From the NCBI GenBank assembly GCA_037178675.1, contig JAYMGJ010000584.1:1-64000 (forward strand): a stretch of DNA of 64,000 bases. Reading direction: 5' to 3'. The notes under the pieces were generated by a model that worked only from the letters and a program-made list of their open reading frames with translations, had not been told where the DNA came from and made no database searches. This DNA comes from Scleroderma bovista (Eukaryota; Basidiomycota; Agaricomycetes; Boletales; Sclerodermataceae). The position numbers and the translations under genes are program-made. Below, one piece after another: positions 25,101 through 36,535 of the stretch (the stretch's first letter is position 1; each line of letters begins with the position of its first letter).

Positions 25101-26120
25101 ATCAGAAACTTCTTTGTTTCCAACGGCGAAATGTAGTTTGGTTGGATTGCTACCTCCCACATCGACGTGCACATGTTTCTGCTTCTCGATTACAATATCC
25201 CGAATATCGGCAGTTTTCCACTTCTGCACGGGTGTCTTGATGTTTGGTCAGCTGGATGTGCTTTGGAAGCGAGTTAGTAGGCCACACCTTGTCTGACTCA
25301 CTCGCGAAAAAAAAAGTTCCATTGCCAATGCCAAGGGTACCTTTCTTCTTCTTTCCTTTCTTGTCTACTTCAGAAACGGCCCAAGTCTTGATGTCGTCTG
25401 CTTGCACTTTAGCTGAGGTCTGCGCAACAAGATCTGCAGGATCGACGTATACGCTCACAGGGCGACCTGAAAGTCCCGTCTAGCAGCGAGTATGAGAGGC
25501 TGTGGCTACTAGACTGAGAAGAGCATACCGAAGAAACATGGTGAATTGAAGCTGTAGACTCTGCATCCTCTTCTATGTGCTTTGAAACAGTAAGCTGCAA
25601 GATCAGCGCTCGGACTCAAACAGTACCTCTTCCACGTAGTTGCCAGGAACAAAACCAGCCTTGCCTCCTTCTTTTTGACTCTGCACAAGAATCCATTCAT
25701 CTTCGCGATCAAAAACAAGAAGAAGCTCATCCTCCATAATTGTCAGTTCTCCGGGAGCAGCGGCATTATAGTCATACAAGGCTTTGACGGTAGATGTGTG
25801 AGGCGCCTAGGTGAAGCATGTGGTTGATGATGGTGGTCATCCGAAGAGGAGCCAACGCGCACCGGTTCAACATAGGCTGCTGGTATGAGCCCGGACGGGG
25901 CATCTTCGTCTTGAGAATCCGTCTTGATCTTCACCTTCCACCAACTACGTGGCAATCAATGGTGGATGAAAGGCAGTCGATATAACACTAACTCGTCATC
26001 CGTCTTTTCGAGTAAGAAGACAATTTGGCTCTCCTTGATAGCAATTTCGTCCTCGGATTGTGGATCGTAGTCATACGCTGCCCTAAGCACTGCCAGATAC
26101 TCTTCAACGGGTGCGGCCAT
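22108..26120 (-). CDS. SLA1: SLA1-type actin/endocytosis adaptor
   Basis: Cortical actin-patch protein linking cargo, clathrin and the WASP/Arp2/3 machinery. Order from 26120: SH3-1 (LRAAYDYDPQSEDEIAIKES), SH3-2 (VKALYDYNAAAPGELTIMED), a Sla1-specific region around 25150-25450 (WAVSEVDKKGKKKKGT), SH3-3 (AVALYEFQGSSPDELSVQEG, about 24700-24850), a long Glu/Lys/Ala coiled coil (about 24310-24600), SHD1 with RTWHDRTGQFRVEAALL, a SAM-like SHD2 (MDWFEFFLSAGCDIDDCTRY), then a Pro/Gln/Thr-rich tail with LVAQPTGF, MMTQPTGV and LAQPTGFVPQATGW repeats, the LxxQxTG type that binds End3/Pan1. Ends SGYQSGYTGY. Two introns in the tail, about 22273-22326 and 22525-22570, are multiples of three without stops. 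Confidence 0.93.
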
Positions 26121-26328
26121 GAGCCGAGGTGTTGTTGGTATACTGCTTGCAAATGGGAGGCTGTAGAACAACCGAATCTCGGTGGGTTGGCTCCTTGCTA
26201 GCTATTAGTAGCTGGACGACGAAATATGTAGATGACTGCTCCAGGTCAGCGCATTAAAGAGCCTCAGGTTCGCGAACACGTGACCTCATGCCGTAGTTCA
26301 TTTCAGTTACTGGTTATATTGGCTTAGA

Positions 26329-28118
26329 TCAAGTGTAGTAGGTGCGCTCGAAATCCGAAACACCCATGTTACCCCCCCTCGTGTGCTCGTTTGTCAAGAC
26401 CAGCGGATTATGCTCCATCCCAGTACCAACCCACTCAGAGTCCCCCCGTGGCGTACTGCAAGCCGAACATGCAAGATGATTTGGCTGATTAGTCCTGGAA
26501 AATTATTCGTCGCTGCATACCACATCGGCCCGCTGAGATGCAACTTACAAAGTGCATACCAAGCAACCCCACATATTGTCGGACTCCTGATTTGCACAAG
26601 CACTGCTGGATGGATTCCCAAAATGCAGGGTCCTCTGCCTTTTACGGGACGATGGAGCAGGTGTACCAGTCTGGAATCGTTTTCTTGACACGATAGCCAT
26701 GGAAGATTGCTCAACGCTACGCGATGAATCAGGACCCTCTGACATATGGGTGTCGTTCGGCCGTAAAAAACCATCCGAGAAATCATAGTTTTGGGATTTA
26801 AGAGAATCAAGATCTTGCCGATCTACAGATTCCAACAGCACTTGACGGCGGTCCTGGTCGGTCTCGACATGGCGGCCCTCTTCCAAGCCCGAGTGAATTA
26901 TTGGGTGATAGAATTCTACACATGCAGATGAACACACCTTGCATGGCTTGTATTCGATTCTCCGCCGCAAATGCTCGTTCCTCACGTGCGCGTTTGCTGA
27001 CGTGTTGGCATTAAGCATAGATACTAATTAAGATTTCAAAATCAGATACATTACCTTCCAGCTTTCTTTCGGAAACGACTTCCAACAGCTTTCACATCCT
27101 CGTCTAGGCTGTCATCTAGTGCCCTACCAACGGAGGGAAATGCATCCGCTGTTGTGACTCGAGATCCCGCTTTACGTTTCTTAATTGTCTGTGCACCAGT
27201 GTGCGAAGAGGGACCCGCGACTGCGGCCGTCCGACGTCCTCGTCGCAGTGACGCCGGGCGTGCTCGTGAGTGGGCGCCACCACACTATTCCGTGTCAAGA
27301 TATGTCTCGGCATGATCGAAATGATGATTACTATATATTCTGGGAGATCCCCCATCTCAATCCCTTGTCCTGCGACTCTTGCGGAATCAGCTAGTCGTCT
27401 GCCGGACGACCAGTAACCTACTCGGGAGTGAAACTGAAAGAACGGCCCGTGTTAGATTTCAACCTACCATCTCCATAATACCCACGATTCTGGAGAGCCA
27501 GAACTTCTTGGCGTAGCTGTCGCCAAAGAACTTGAAAGGCGGTACCATGATTCATATGCTATTGAAATAACATTAAATGCTTTGTGTCTTAGCGCAAATG
27601 AACAAACCTTGATGTGAGCCAACTATTTGCGGTCCAAAGATAGTAAGCAAATGGGAATCTGTAAACCAGAAATGAGATTACCTCGTGGCACAGAGTGCTC
27701 ATCAGCCAGTGGACTGGTTGCATTGAGCCATTGGCATTTCGGAGGACAAGCTCTGTATGAATACCATCACGGGGAACCTGCTTTGTCACGAGGTGTGGAA
27801 ACTTAAAAGGGAGTACTAGCGACGCACCGATGGTCTCGCCGTTATTCCAGTTTCTGCCACTGAAGACATGATTGAACTCATACTATTCTGCAACGTTAGT
27901 CTTCTGATTACTGCTGCTGAATCTCCGCTACGTGCCTCTTCGAGGCTATTTACTACAAAACCATGCGCCTTCATGACGGGTCTGACTTGGGCAGCAAGTG
28001 CTCGCAGTAGTTGTCGAGCTTCATCCTCCGCTGTCGCGTCGCGCACAGGTAGTACGGTGATAAAGTTTATGTGAGGATTCGGATTTGCTTCCCTTTCGTT
28101 TATTCGTACGTGAACCAT
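26329..28118 (-). CDS. WSS1-type SUMO/DNA-protein-crosslink metalloprotease (WLM + RanBP2 zinc finger)
   Basis: Zinc protease of the Wss1/SPRTN class, which cuts proteins crosslinked to DNA. The WLM domain starts near 28118 (MVHVRINEREANPNPHINFI), passes RQLLRALAAQVRPVMKAHGF, then YEFNHVFSGRNWNNGETI and ELVLRNANGSMQPVHWLMST. The active-site HELAHIKHMNH is assembled over two introns (CHE, LAHIK, HMNHG). Then FQVLWRQLRQEVLALQNRGY and GYWSSGRRLADSARV. A basic linker follows (about 27080-27250), a Cys pair (PCKVCSSACVEF), a long polar region, and a C-terminal RanBP2 zinc finger WGCLVCTLTNQPNHLACSAC, joined over an intron at about 26500-26550; the stop is at 26329. The intron at 27935-27883 needs a GC donor (GCACGT). 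Exon joins in the linker are uncertain. Confidence 0.85.
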
Positions 28119-28256
28119 TTGTTAGGTGATGGGACGCGTTCAAGTCGTGAAAGTAGTGACCACCCTAGGTTGATTATTAGTACATACATGAAATGTCCCT
28201 GACTACAGTCTGCTAATACATTCCACATGGCATCCTAAATGTAAAGGTACCCAGCT

Positions 28257-29392
28257 CTAAAGCAGAGTCACGCCCGCGCTTACTCCGCCAACCATTCCGT
28301 TACGACTGCCGTTTGGCGCAAACGCATTGGCCAAGTGACCGCGACAATTCCGTAGTCGTTCGCGCCTAACGACAAACCATGAACTTTCTGAAGTTGGGAC
28401 TGCCAAGGGGAGCCCAATGACACCCCGTGTCTGGGCATTCTGAACAGCCCTTACTAGCGAGTCCACCTCTGCCTCCGAATCGAGATCATCAAGGTTCTCT
28501 GCTCCATCATCTCCTTCCAGCCGATGGAGTCCACTTGAAATCGTGGGCTTCTTGACCGCTTTCTTCGCCACTGCAATTTTGGGATCAAGACCAGAAGCGA
28601 TGGCGGCCTCCATTGCCATCCTCTTCTTCTCCGCCTTTTCTTTCTCTCTCTTCTCCTTTTTCTCTGCCTTTGTTTCCTTCTTTACGGGTTCAACCCAGTT
28701 GGGATTGTTAGCACGATTCCACTCAAGAAGGAGTTCATCGTAAGGCTTTGATCGTCCTTGAACAGCACGCTTTGCACCCATGGAGTGTGCTTTGCAGGTA
28801 AGAGAACGAGAGCAAGGAAGACCCTTGTCGTTGATAACACCACATTGCTTGTCATAATCAACAGGGCCTTTCGTCCGCCCCTTGGTCACCTTTGTCTTCT
28901 TCTTGCTAGGTTCAGATGGGTCGTCGACATCGTCACCATCAGCTGCACGCTTCTTACCCTTCTTAAGTTCCACTTCACAAATAAGAGTCACGTTACATAG
29001 GTGCCCCACTGACAAGGAACTATCATACCTTCACCGTCTGCAGTCTTGCTCTTTACCCACTTCTTCCCCGACCGTATGTCATTACAGTTGGCTGCACATA
29101 ATTGTTACGTGCGGAAAGAAGGGCACTTGATGATAGACTCACCATTGTGTTCACCTATGGCACTTCGAAGCACTGGCTTGTCGCATTCGCTGCATCGCAC
29201 CACACCAATGTCCAACCTCAGTGGCTCAGCGCCGAAGATTCTCATGTCATGAGCAGAAAGCCATGATGTTGGGGGAGAGGGTAGTTCCGCGACTTGTGGC
29301 TCAGACGGAGGTGTGTTTGGCCGTGGTGGTGACAGTACGCCCCACGAAAATGGCGATGGGGAGTGGCTCGCCCGCTTGAGTCTCAGTGCCAT
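28257..29392 (-). CDS. SGF73: SAGA deubiquitinase-module subunit SGF73/ataxin-7 (SCA7 domain)
   Basis: Anchors the Ubp8 deubiquitinase module to SAGA. From 29392 the N-terminus is Pro/Ser-rich (MALRLKRASHSPSPFSWGVL), then a small zinc finger (RCSECDKPVLRSAIGEHN) split by an intron. The SCA7 domain lies at about 28730-28900: GPVDYDKQCGVINDKGLPCS, RSLTCKAHSMGAKRAVQGRS and KPYDELLLEWNR, with the C-x-n-C-x5-C-x2-H zinc ligands. A highly charged Lys/Glu helix follows (about 28600-28680). The C-terminus ends at 28257 in GVSAGVTLL. Three exons at least; reading frame consistent. Confidence 0.9.
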
Positions 29393-29528
29393 GGTGTGGT
29401 CGAATATTCCAAGGCAGCAGTTTGACTCTTGGCTTAGTCAGCACATACAGCACATTCGTGGCAATACTACAAAAACATAACCCTGCTAATCACATTCGTG
29501 TACTCGTCTATTCCCTTTCCCCACCACT

Positions 29529-31617
29529 TCAAGCGGCGGCTTCAGATGATGTGATCGCAACATTCGAAACTCCTTCCGTGACATCGTCAATGCGATCGTC
29601 AACCAGCTTCGTAATCTAACAAGTATAGTTAGCCATAGTTCCTCCAGTTTGGTCAACATACTCACTTTGCCTATCGCAATCGTCCGTCCTGAACACAAGT
29701 TTTTTTTATCATCGCGTCATTCCAATGTCCAAACAAACATACCTTCGTCTCGCAAAGTGAAACGTCCCAACTGAGGATGATCCGTAAATCTCTCCACGCA
29801 CACAGGGAGTATGGTTTCAACAACAGCGACAATTTTTTGACCTTGAGAAAAATTAGGTAAACAACAGCAGTGCAGGATGTGAAGAGCTTGCCTTTCTTCG
29901 CAAATTGAGGCGGCTTCTTCGACTTGCGGCCTGTTGCTTTGTCGAAGTAATGGAGAAGAGCCTATTTTAATATGTTGTGAGGACACGGACCACTATGGCC
30001 TGTAGACAGAACGCACGGATAGCGTAACCTCCTCTGCTAGTGTGTGAACGTGCATAACAGCTGAATATCCAGCGCAAATGATGTTTTTGTGCTCCAATAT
30101 AGCCAGCTGGGCTTCAAAGTGTCGTACAGCATGCACGGGATTCTTCGGACTGGTTAGGACAAATCCTGGACTGATATCTTCGTCTTCGATACCACGCAAG
30201 CGAACTCGGACATTATCGCCGCATATCGCGGATGGGATCTCTGCTTCCAGTTCGTTGTAGATGGCAGAAACTTCAACCACGTCCCTGTTAGGCATGAGCA
30301 AAAGGCTGTCCCCTCTGCGCATATGACCGGACTCGATCTTGCCAACTACAACAGTACCCATGTCTTTGTATCTTTCCGAGACTGGCATCATAAGGGGGGC
30401 ATTGATTTTTCGGTCGACCATTGGCATATGATCCAGATGCTCCAAAAGAGAGGATCCACTAGGGAGAGGTGAGTCAATGCTATCTACTCCGGCGAGTGTA
30501 CAAACCTCCACCAAGAGCAAGTGGTTTTTGGCACGCGTTCCTTCAAATTCAAGCCAGTAAAAGCAGAAATGGGTATGAAAGTAACGTCTGTCTTCGGACT
30601 GAAGCCAGCTGACTTGATGAAAGGTGTAATCTTCTCCTTGATTTCATTGAAACGTGCCGGGTCCCAGCCCACTGTTGGGTCGTCCATCTTGTTTATGACT
30701 ACCACGATCTTGGACACGCCAACTGTTTTGACAAGCATAATATGCTCCCGAGTTTGGCCGCCTTTCTCAAAGCCGGTCTCAAACTCGCCCTTACGTGCTG
30801 ATACGACAAGGATAGCGACATCTGCTTGCGCAGCACCAGATATCATTGAGGGGACGTATGTTTTGTGACCCGGAGCATCAAGAATGGTGTAGCGTCGGCT
30901 AGCGGTCTCGAAATAGGCACGGCCGACTTCTACTGTTTTTCCTTTGCTTCGTTCCTGTGGGGTAGAGTCAAGGGCCCAGCTGAGGTACCAAGTCTCTCTT
31001 CCGGCTTCCTTGGCCTCGCGTTCGTACTTCTCCATAGTTCGTTTATCCACAACACCTGTGATATAAAGGAGGTTTCCGCCGAGGGTACTTTTCCCGGCAT
31101 CTACATGGCCCACGAATACTATATTCAAATGTTCCTTGACTGAATAATATCAGTCCTCTTGAGTATTTTCTCCCTAAAGACGCAGACAAAGCTCACTGTC
31201 CCCAAACAAATCCTTGAGTACTTCTTGATCGGCGACGGCCTGTACTTCTCGGGCGATAGAACTGGTATCTGTTTTTGACTTGGCAGTTGAAAATACTTTA
31301 TTGTGGGTTGGTGGTGCAGGGGAAGCGGATTTTGAGGCTTGGTGTGATTGTGCAGGGGTGGGTCCTGCAGATACAGCAGGAGTGACGCCAGATGGCGTCG
31401 GAGCAGAGGGGGCCGGGGCCGGGGCACTAGGTGCTGTGGTAGTGGATGGTTTCGATCCACCGATGTTGAGCGTTATCGTCGGAGGAGGGGCTGGGGCCTC
31501 CGTGGGTGGAGCACGCTCGATCGGCGCAGGGGGAGATGGTTGTCCGGCACCCTGCTGGGGAAGGCTAAACGGACGACCGGGGACGAACTCGAAGGCGCCT
31601 GCGTTCAACTTGCTCAT
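29529..31617 (-). CDS. SUP35: Translation termination factor eRF3 (SUP35 GTPase)
   Basis: GTPase that works with eRF1 in stop-codon recognition. The N-terminus starts [18 protein letters not shown], containing a PAM2-like motif (L4-N5-A6-x-A8-x-E10-F11-V12-P13) that would bind poly(A)-binding protein, then about 90 residues rich in Pro/Ala/Thr. There is no Gln/Asn-rich prion domain and no oligopeptide repeats as in yeast Sup35. The EF-1alpha-like core: [20 protein letters not shown] (G1, about 31060-31120), [20 protein letters not shown] (G3), [11 protein letters not shown] (G4), then [20 protein letters not shown] and the last domain with [20 protein letters not shown] and [20 protein letters not shown] (over introns), ending SSEAAA at 29529. 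Head-to-head with RTP1. Confidence 0.95.
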
Positions 31618-31722
31618 TGTTTGTGCTGATCAAGGTAATCGGACGGAGGTAACCAGCAACTGGAGTCACCAATTTGCAGCTACTTCCAATCTCGTGACCG
31701 ACGAAACAATATTTACTGAATC
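31618..31722. promoter_or_regulatory. Compact shared promoter, SUP35 (-) / RTP1 (+)
   Basis: Only 105 bases separate the two start codons, the shortest divergent spacer in the window. No TATA box seen. Confidence 0.5.
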
Positions 31723-34700
31723 ATGGTTGCTCAACTACATAACATCCTCCTTGCTGGTTCCAACCTTCTGCAACTGGAGTCAGCAGCTGGCCAGGCGCGC
31801 AACCTGGAAAGCGTACTAAATGCAAGGCTGGAGATTTTTTATGCGTCACTCAGCAAGAACCGACCACTTCCAGTGCCGAACACTATTCAAGATCTCCATC
31901 TAGAAACTGCCCAATGTGCTCTCGAAGTTATAGAACAAGCTCATCGCTTTCTGGATGACGAGCTACAAGGTCGCACACCTGATCATGATGCCCCCATCGG
32001 TTCTCATGATCTTGCCCAACTGAGAACCCTCTTAACCATGGTTTTTCGTTGGGGCGTTTCCCCTCTCCTCACTCGAATATCGGGTGTTTGGTCTAGTAAA
32101 CTAGCATCCCGAGTTGGACCTGGAGATATCGAGCTCACAGGGGTTTCTGAAGACTACGGGTCTCTTTCCTCTTTGCTAATGCGTCTAGCTGCCATCCTTC
32201 TACCTCATGGAGCGCACGGTCGCCTTTCGCAGACCCTCATCGCCACCTCAATCCTGGAACGCCACATGCTAGACTTTCTAAAGGCATCAATGGCCTTGGG
32301 GTGGCTTCCAAAGTCCCTGACTTCCGAAAATGCTCGTGCTGTCGATGCTTTTCGTCCAATAGTGTTGCGGCTGCTCGAATTGTGCGTGGATATAATTGAG
32401 GGCTGTAATGTTGTTCCTTACATATTTATGAAGTGTGCCGTTGTCCCAGATAATTGCTGATCTCGGCACCATACTCTCCACTTCCCCCCCATCGCATGTT
32501 CGCCGACTATGTTCTTCTCTGCTCAGCAAAAGCTTGCTTCGCGACAAGGGCATAAATGCCCTCCTTATCGTGGTCTTCGGAGATGAAGACACTCTCGAAG
32601 ATGCTCTGCTGGAGAAGTATGAGCGTGTTGGCCAAATACTAAGGTTCATACCAGCGGGTATGAAGCCAGAGGTTAACTTTCTGTGTCATTCTTTGTTCTT
32701 GACACTAATCTATCATTAGGTGTACTTCACGGCTGTTATACCTGGGATTCTCCGCATCCTATCATCTGACAACGTTCCTCCCACACACTTGCGGGCCGCT
32801 TCGTTCTCCTTCGCTCGAATGCTGGATCCCGAATTCACTCACAGAGAACTTGTTTCTAGGATAGCACTTCCGATAATTCACAGTTCCCTGACGTTTCCAC
32901 CTGCCTGTGATCCACAGAGCGAGGGCATCGCAAACTCCAGTAAACCCATGCGACCAAGTCAGGCTCTATCAACTATTTGTACCCTTCTCCTCAACTCAGA
33001 TCCATCTCCCATTCTCGTAACTCTCGTTCTGTCGCCGATATTGCCTTCCCTCTATGCTCTCATGCATTATTTTGACAAGACAAGAGCTTCGGATCCAGTA
33101 TTGAGGGACTCTGTAAAGGCATTGCTAATGACATGGGGGAGGATAGTAGAATGCCACGAGGGAGTCGAAAAGTTATGGTTAGTTTTGCATGGCGGGCGCA
33201 TCAACTGGAAGATCTCTGAGTCAGATGAGACTGTGTGTGTGTCAGCGAAGTAAGTAACCGTTCTTTTTAGTGTGATATAGATATAATTTGACCCTAGCAA
33301 TATAGCTCGAGGGAAGAAAAACTCGCTTTACTTATGCCAGAGGAACGACGGAGGAAAGGAGGGAACGAAGATGATGACGCGTTTGATCTTTATCCAGACG
33401 CTGCCCATTTTGTGCAGTACATCAAATCACTCGATCGTTCTGACATAAATTCCGAGCTGTTTGTTCGGCTGCTGGAAGTCTACTACTCATCAAATCGTGA
33501 CAAAGAAAGTGACCCAATGAGGTTGGTTAAATATCAAGTTGGACAATATCTATGCTGACGGGTGGCATGTTAGGATGTTGCTATACCTCCAGACCATAAT
33601 GCAGATGCGGGCCCAATTGTCCGGAGAGTCATCCCCTCAGAGCATTCTCAGCAAACCGGAACACATTTTACAATTCGTCAAACAAGCACTTGAACCCACA
33701 ACAGATGCAACATCTTCCACGAAAACACATTCGGAATCCCGATACGGTATGGGACTGGAAGATCTAAGAATTATCCCGGAAGATGATGTTGAATTTGATG
33801 AAGTCGGGGACAGCGACGACGAAGAGCCGGCTAAAGCGAATAGTAACCGAGACGAAGAAATGGCGGACACTGCAATTAACCTGTTGCTTGCCACCCTCGA
33901 AGGTATGTAAGAGCAATATTTATTGCCATTCATTTTTGAGTCTCACATCCACTTTAGTGAACCCAGATCTATCCGCGCGAAACGCACCGATACTGAACGT
34001 CATATTCTCGCTACTCGACCCGTATGCTGCCTGCTCACTTCCATTGATAAGAACTTTGGCTCGAGAGGCTAGAATGGTGATAACCGCTAGACTAGCATCT
34101 ACCTCTACAGAATGGCCATCACCACAAGCCAAGGGTGAGAGTGCACAGGAGATCTACCAAAAGGCCCTTAAATTACTGCAAGACCCGATCTTACCTGTTC
34201 GCGCTCATGGGCTGCTCCTTCTGCGGCAGCTAGTATCGACACATTCACTCACCTCATCGAACATCGTCACTACTGAATCTGCCCTGGTGCCTGCTATTTT
34301 GTCAATATTCATGCAATCAGTTCAAGAAGACGATTCGTACATCTTTCTTAATGCTGTGCAAGGCCTTTCTGCAATGGTAGACGCATTTGGGAAAGAGGTT
34401 CTCAACAGTCTACTGGAAACATATACGCGTGATTTGACAGGTTACTTGACAACACAAGACGTGGACACGAAGATCCGTGTTGGTGAGGCATTAGGACAAG
34501 TGATCAGGCGATGTGGCGATACTTTGGGCAAGTACAGTGCGTATCGCAGTAATTGTCACTATTGCATGTGTGACCATCTGCCAGCTGATACTGTAGTTCC
34601 GCGGCTAATTTCGGTTTTTCGTGCCAACCAAGCTCCTGCTGTGCTCCGTGCTTCTGCCATATCGTTACTTACCGAATGCATCAAAACAAGTTTCATGGCT

Positions 34701-35126
34701 TTGACTTGGTACACCAACGAACTGTCGGTTGCGATGATTGATCTCCTTCAGGTTGAGATGGTGTCCAGTTCGAGAACTTCGTCTACACACAATGATCCCA
34801 AAAACGAAATGAACAAATCGGAGGATAGTGGGAAGAAACCGACACTTGATACTGAAATCGACGCGACGCCTTCCTTGGTCGATCCAAAGATCCCGTCGCT
34901 CCGACGTTCCGCGTTGCATTTCCTGACATTACTGATTCAGACACTTACGCAAGCGGTGTACGATGGATCAACAGTGAAGTTGCTTTCGGCACCTTTCCTC
35001 AGGAGAGCCAAGACCACCTTGGGCTACATATCTTCTGTGGATGAGGATGGAATTGCCCGTATGATGGCTAGGGAGGCAGGCGAAGGAATTGACCAATTGA
35101 TGAAGGCAGTATTAGGGGTGGAGTAG
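31723..35126 (+). CDS. RTP1: RTP1/TANGO6-type RNA polymerase II nuclear-import factor
   Basis: HEAT/ARM-like all-helical protein that helps assemble and import RNA polymerase II. Start at 31723, MVAQLHNILLAGSNLLQLES. The C-terminal conserved RTP1 domain is clear: LKLLQDPILPVRAHGLLLLR, DSYIFLNAVQGLSAMVDAFG, TKIRVGEALGQVIRRCGDTL, then after an intron VPRLISVFRANQAPAVLRAS, AISLLTECIKTSFMALTWYT and ELSVAMIDLLQVE. The last helices, LRRSALHFLTLLIQTLTQAV, precede the stop at 35124-35126. An acidic segment (DDVEFDEVGDSDDEEPAKA) lies mid-protein. About nine introns; length roughly 1,000 residues, as usual for the family. Confidence 0.85.
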
Positions 35127-35393
35127 ATTGTTATTACTTGGAAGTGCTTTCAATATGATCTGAGCATCGACATCAATACATCAGTATGCAGTAGATAATG
35201 TCTGCCCCGTATCTGTCTCAAACATGGAGAGCTCAGTGCATCTGAGTCAATGAAGGGAAGGTTATTCTCGGTTCAGCTCAAAGTAAAACCGTAGAATGTA
35301 GAGATGGCCGGAGCCCGCAAACTACGGTAAGCTTGTGAACCACTTCAATGAGGTTAGATCATAGCACTTGCATTTACAGAACATCGTAAATGA

Positions 35394-35980
35394 TCATGAT
35401 GTCGCGTAAGAACCCAGTGCTCTATGGATTTCATCTATTTTTCGTCGAAGTCGACTCCATTTCGCACTTCCGACGACTTGATATGGTGAGTAGTCGGTGG
35501 AAGACTCTGAAGTAGCATCTAACTTCAGAAAAGGATTGGAGACTGCTCTGTAAAACGCCATGTGTAAAGCTTTGAAAACCTATACGAAGTCGATTAGACA
35601 TGCTGCATATATTCGTGGTGTAAAACTGACCGCGATGACATCCACGTCTCGCACCACAGAATCTGTGAGTGCAAGGGCAACAACCATTTTCATTTTCAAA
35701 GGGGTAATATAGCCATAAGCCGCCACGTCGTCCATGACATACAGAAGCCCCAGATAGCACTCGGCTGGTTTGGGAGCACCACTGGCTAGAGGAGGTTCAA
35801 TTTGACCATTCGCATGCAGTGAATGAGGGGATGCTAACTGCGCTCTTCGATGACATCCAGACTTGTGTGTGCTACATAGTGGTACTTCAGCTCATCTCCC
35901 TTTTGAAAGGTGCGGATGAGTATGGGATGGTTCTGGGGTGAAATCAAAGCAACCGCGTTCAGACGAAGTGGTTGAGGCAT
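35394..35980 (-). CDS. TCA17: TRAPP complex subunit TCA17/TRAPPC2L (sedlin fold)
   Basis: Small subunit of the TRAPPII tether at the Golgi. From 35980: MPQPLRLNAVALISPQNHPI, LIRTFQKGDELKYHYVAHTS and LDVIEER, the first strand-helix unit of the sedlin family. After an intron, CYLGLLYVMDDVAAYGYITP and LKMKIVVALALTDSVVRDVD follow, then the last helix region ALHMAFYRAVSNPFLKL, continuing in one frame to KWSRLRRKIDEIHRALGSYA and the stop at 35394. The start is the first Met in the homologous frame; an upstream Met at 36088 would add 36 non-conserved residues. Confidence 0.85.
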
Positions 35981-36535
35981 TTGGACCTCAACGTTTGCCA
36001 AGTGTGGTTTGTCAGCAACTGGTACCCAATCAGTGACTCCGATGCAGTTTAGTATGAGCTCTACTATGACATCCCGGTGCATTGTCAACCTTGCCGAGAA
36101 CGCATCGGAATGTCAAGGTTCAAGACTAGGTTGTTGGTTTGGTTCTAATACCAGTCAGAGAAACAACAAATTCCTTCTACGTATCAGTGTTTGCTATGGG
36201 AGACTAACTCGTCCTAGCGACATCGACTTGTTAACATCCTCATTTCTGACCAATTGAGAGGTATGTATGTTCTCGCGACTGACAATAGCTGACATTGCAT
36301 CCACCCATGGAAGGTGGGACCATGTGCCAACGTGTTCCCCGATATTGAAAAATTCAGTGACTCACCGTATCTTCTAGTCATAACTCGACAGGAGGAGCGT
36401 AATCTTCATTACATTTTACTAGTTGCAGATTACAGTATACCCCAATTTTACCAGACGGTTACACTGCAATTGACCGCGACATCGATGAGACCGCCTACGA
36501 ATAGCAGACACAACGTCCTTAGTCTAGACTCACAT
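35981..36535. other. Intergenic, no gene seen
   Basis: About 550 bases between TCA17 (5' end) and the carrier gene (3' end), both on -. It should hold the TCA17 promoter and the carrier's 3' UTR. A 111-codon open frame on + at 36314-36649 overlaps the carrier's last exon and has no family features. Confidence 0.4.

Noticed and set aside
31280..31819. 179-codon Gly/Ala-rich frame on + opposite the SUP35 N-terminus
   Set aside because: It is the reverse complement of the Pro/Ala-rich SUP35 leader and not a gene.
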